Below are positions 63,648 to 64,000 of a stretch of DNA of 64,000 nt, piece after piece. The notes under the pieces were generated by a model that was given only the letters and a program-made list of their open reading frames with translations, was not told where the DNA came from and searched no databases. The position numbers were made by a program, and so were the translations under genes. The stretch lies in assembly GCF_004214895.1 (NCBI RefSeq), contig NZ_CP035952.1, positions 1,243,501 through 1,307,500 of the forward strand, written 5' to 3'. Position 1 is the first letter of the stretch. Each line of letters begins with the position of its first letter. The stretch comes from Pseudomonas tructae. Lineage in GTDB: Bacteria > Pseudomonadota > Gammaproteobacteria > Pseudomonadales > Pseudomonadaceae.

Positions 63648-64000
63648 TCATTTCAGCTCATCGACTACAAATGCCTGCTTCATCTGCACCAGCGCCACCC
63701 GAATACCTCCGGGCCCCTGGCGTTCCTCGATGGCGAAGGGTTCAAAGCCCAGCTGTGGATAGAGCAGAAGCCCGGCGGTGTTGCTGTTGAAACACGATAC
63801 CTGCACCTCGCGAGCCTCGAACTGGCGACGTGCCAGCTCGATCATGCTCTGCACCAGGTAGCGCGCCACGCCATGGCCGCGGGCGGCGGGAGCCACCACC
63901 ACATTGCCGAGGGCGCAGACGCCACCCTGCTCGGCTTTATAGAAGTTGGCAAAGGCCAGAAGCACACCATCGCCTTCAATCACAGTCGAGCCGCTGCGCT
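63648..64000 (-). CDS. GNAT N-acetyltransferase (5' end beyond the window)
   Basis: The minus-strand frame is open to base 64000, so the start lies outside; about 117 residues of the C-terminal part are visible. NVVVAPAARGHGVARYLVQSMIELA is a clear acetyl-CoA-binding loop (RGHG) and SCFNSNTAGLLLYPQLGF the following motif B. Substrate unknown. Confidence 0.88.
   Translation of the reverse strand, partial: RSGSTVIEGDGVLLAFANFYKAEQGGVCALGNVVVAPAARGHGVARYLVQSMIELARRQFEAREVQVSCFNSNTAGLLLYPQLGFEPFAIEERQGPGGIRVALVQMKQAFVVDELK

Overview
The window is chromosomal DNA of a fluorescent-type Pseudomonas, most likely of the P. putida lineage. This rests on uniformly GC-rich coding sequence, Pseudomonas REP elements (copies near 6.3, 40.3 and 48.8 kb), FabV enoyl-ACP reductase, a cyoABCDE quinol oxidase operon, the hmg homogentisate cluster, and a short-LOV photoreceptor with a class II LitR-like MerR regulator as described in P. 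putida KT2440. Several blocks follow a gene order I recall from P. aeruginosa PAO1 (OYE/GT/cysZ/ahpB/trxB; nadC/DUF1631/ampD/ampE/MCP; flavodoxin/LysR/lrgAB/hydrolase/SDR; ldh/yebG). I see no tRNA or rRNA gene, IS element, prophage or CRISPR array.

Layout. 0-7.2 kb: 3' part of an old-yellow-enzyme gene, a GT4 glycosyltransferase, a soluble PAS-PAS chemoreceptor, CysZ, then the peroxiredoxin/thioredoxin reductase pair ahpB-trxB behind an OxyR-like site, and NadC across a REP doublet. 7.4-14.7 kb: DUF1631 protein, ampD-ampE, a membrane chemoreceptor with a candidate FliA promoter, and fabV. 14.9-23.5 kb: GNAT plus hydrolase pair, folM/DUF1244/HopJ operon, ABM-domain membrane protein, the LitR-like/PilZ-like/LOV group, flavodoxin, LysR and lrgAB. 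23.6-34.1 kb: hydrolase, SDR, a small membrane protein, hmgR divergent from hmgABC and an aromatic-acid MFS transporter, SirB1, amino acid dehydrogenase, and SOS-controlled yebG. 34.3-40.3 kb: dsbB and cyoABCDE, whose leader carries ANR-type and RegA/RoxR-type sites and a small coupled ORF.

40.4-45.2 kb is the most unusual part: a probable isonitrile (isocyanide) biosynthesis operon with a stand-alone isonitrile synthase, a HAD phosphatase, and an isonitrile synthase fused to an Fe(II)/2-oxoglutarate dioxygenase, followed by a GxSxG hydrolase and, convergently, a Fur-boxed TonB receptor. 47.6-53.1 kb holds alaC, small proteins, transporters and a LysR regulator. 53.1-58.6 kb is a selenium block: selD-selU divergent from a phosphonate-type ABC transporter that fits the putative selenate transporter family. 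58.6-62.8 kb is a complete cell-surface-signalling iron system (TonB receptor with STN domain, FecR, FecI-type sigma factor with Fur box). The window ends with a membrane protein of unknown function and a GNAT gene cut by the edge.

Functional themes: peroxide defence (OxyR, ahpB-trxB), respiration under changing oxygen (Anr/RoxR, cyo), light sensing (LOV/LitR), aromatic amino acid catabolism (HmgR, hmgABC), metal acquisition (Fur, two TonB receptors), selenium assimilation, and a cryptic isonitrile product.
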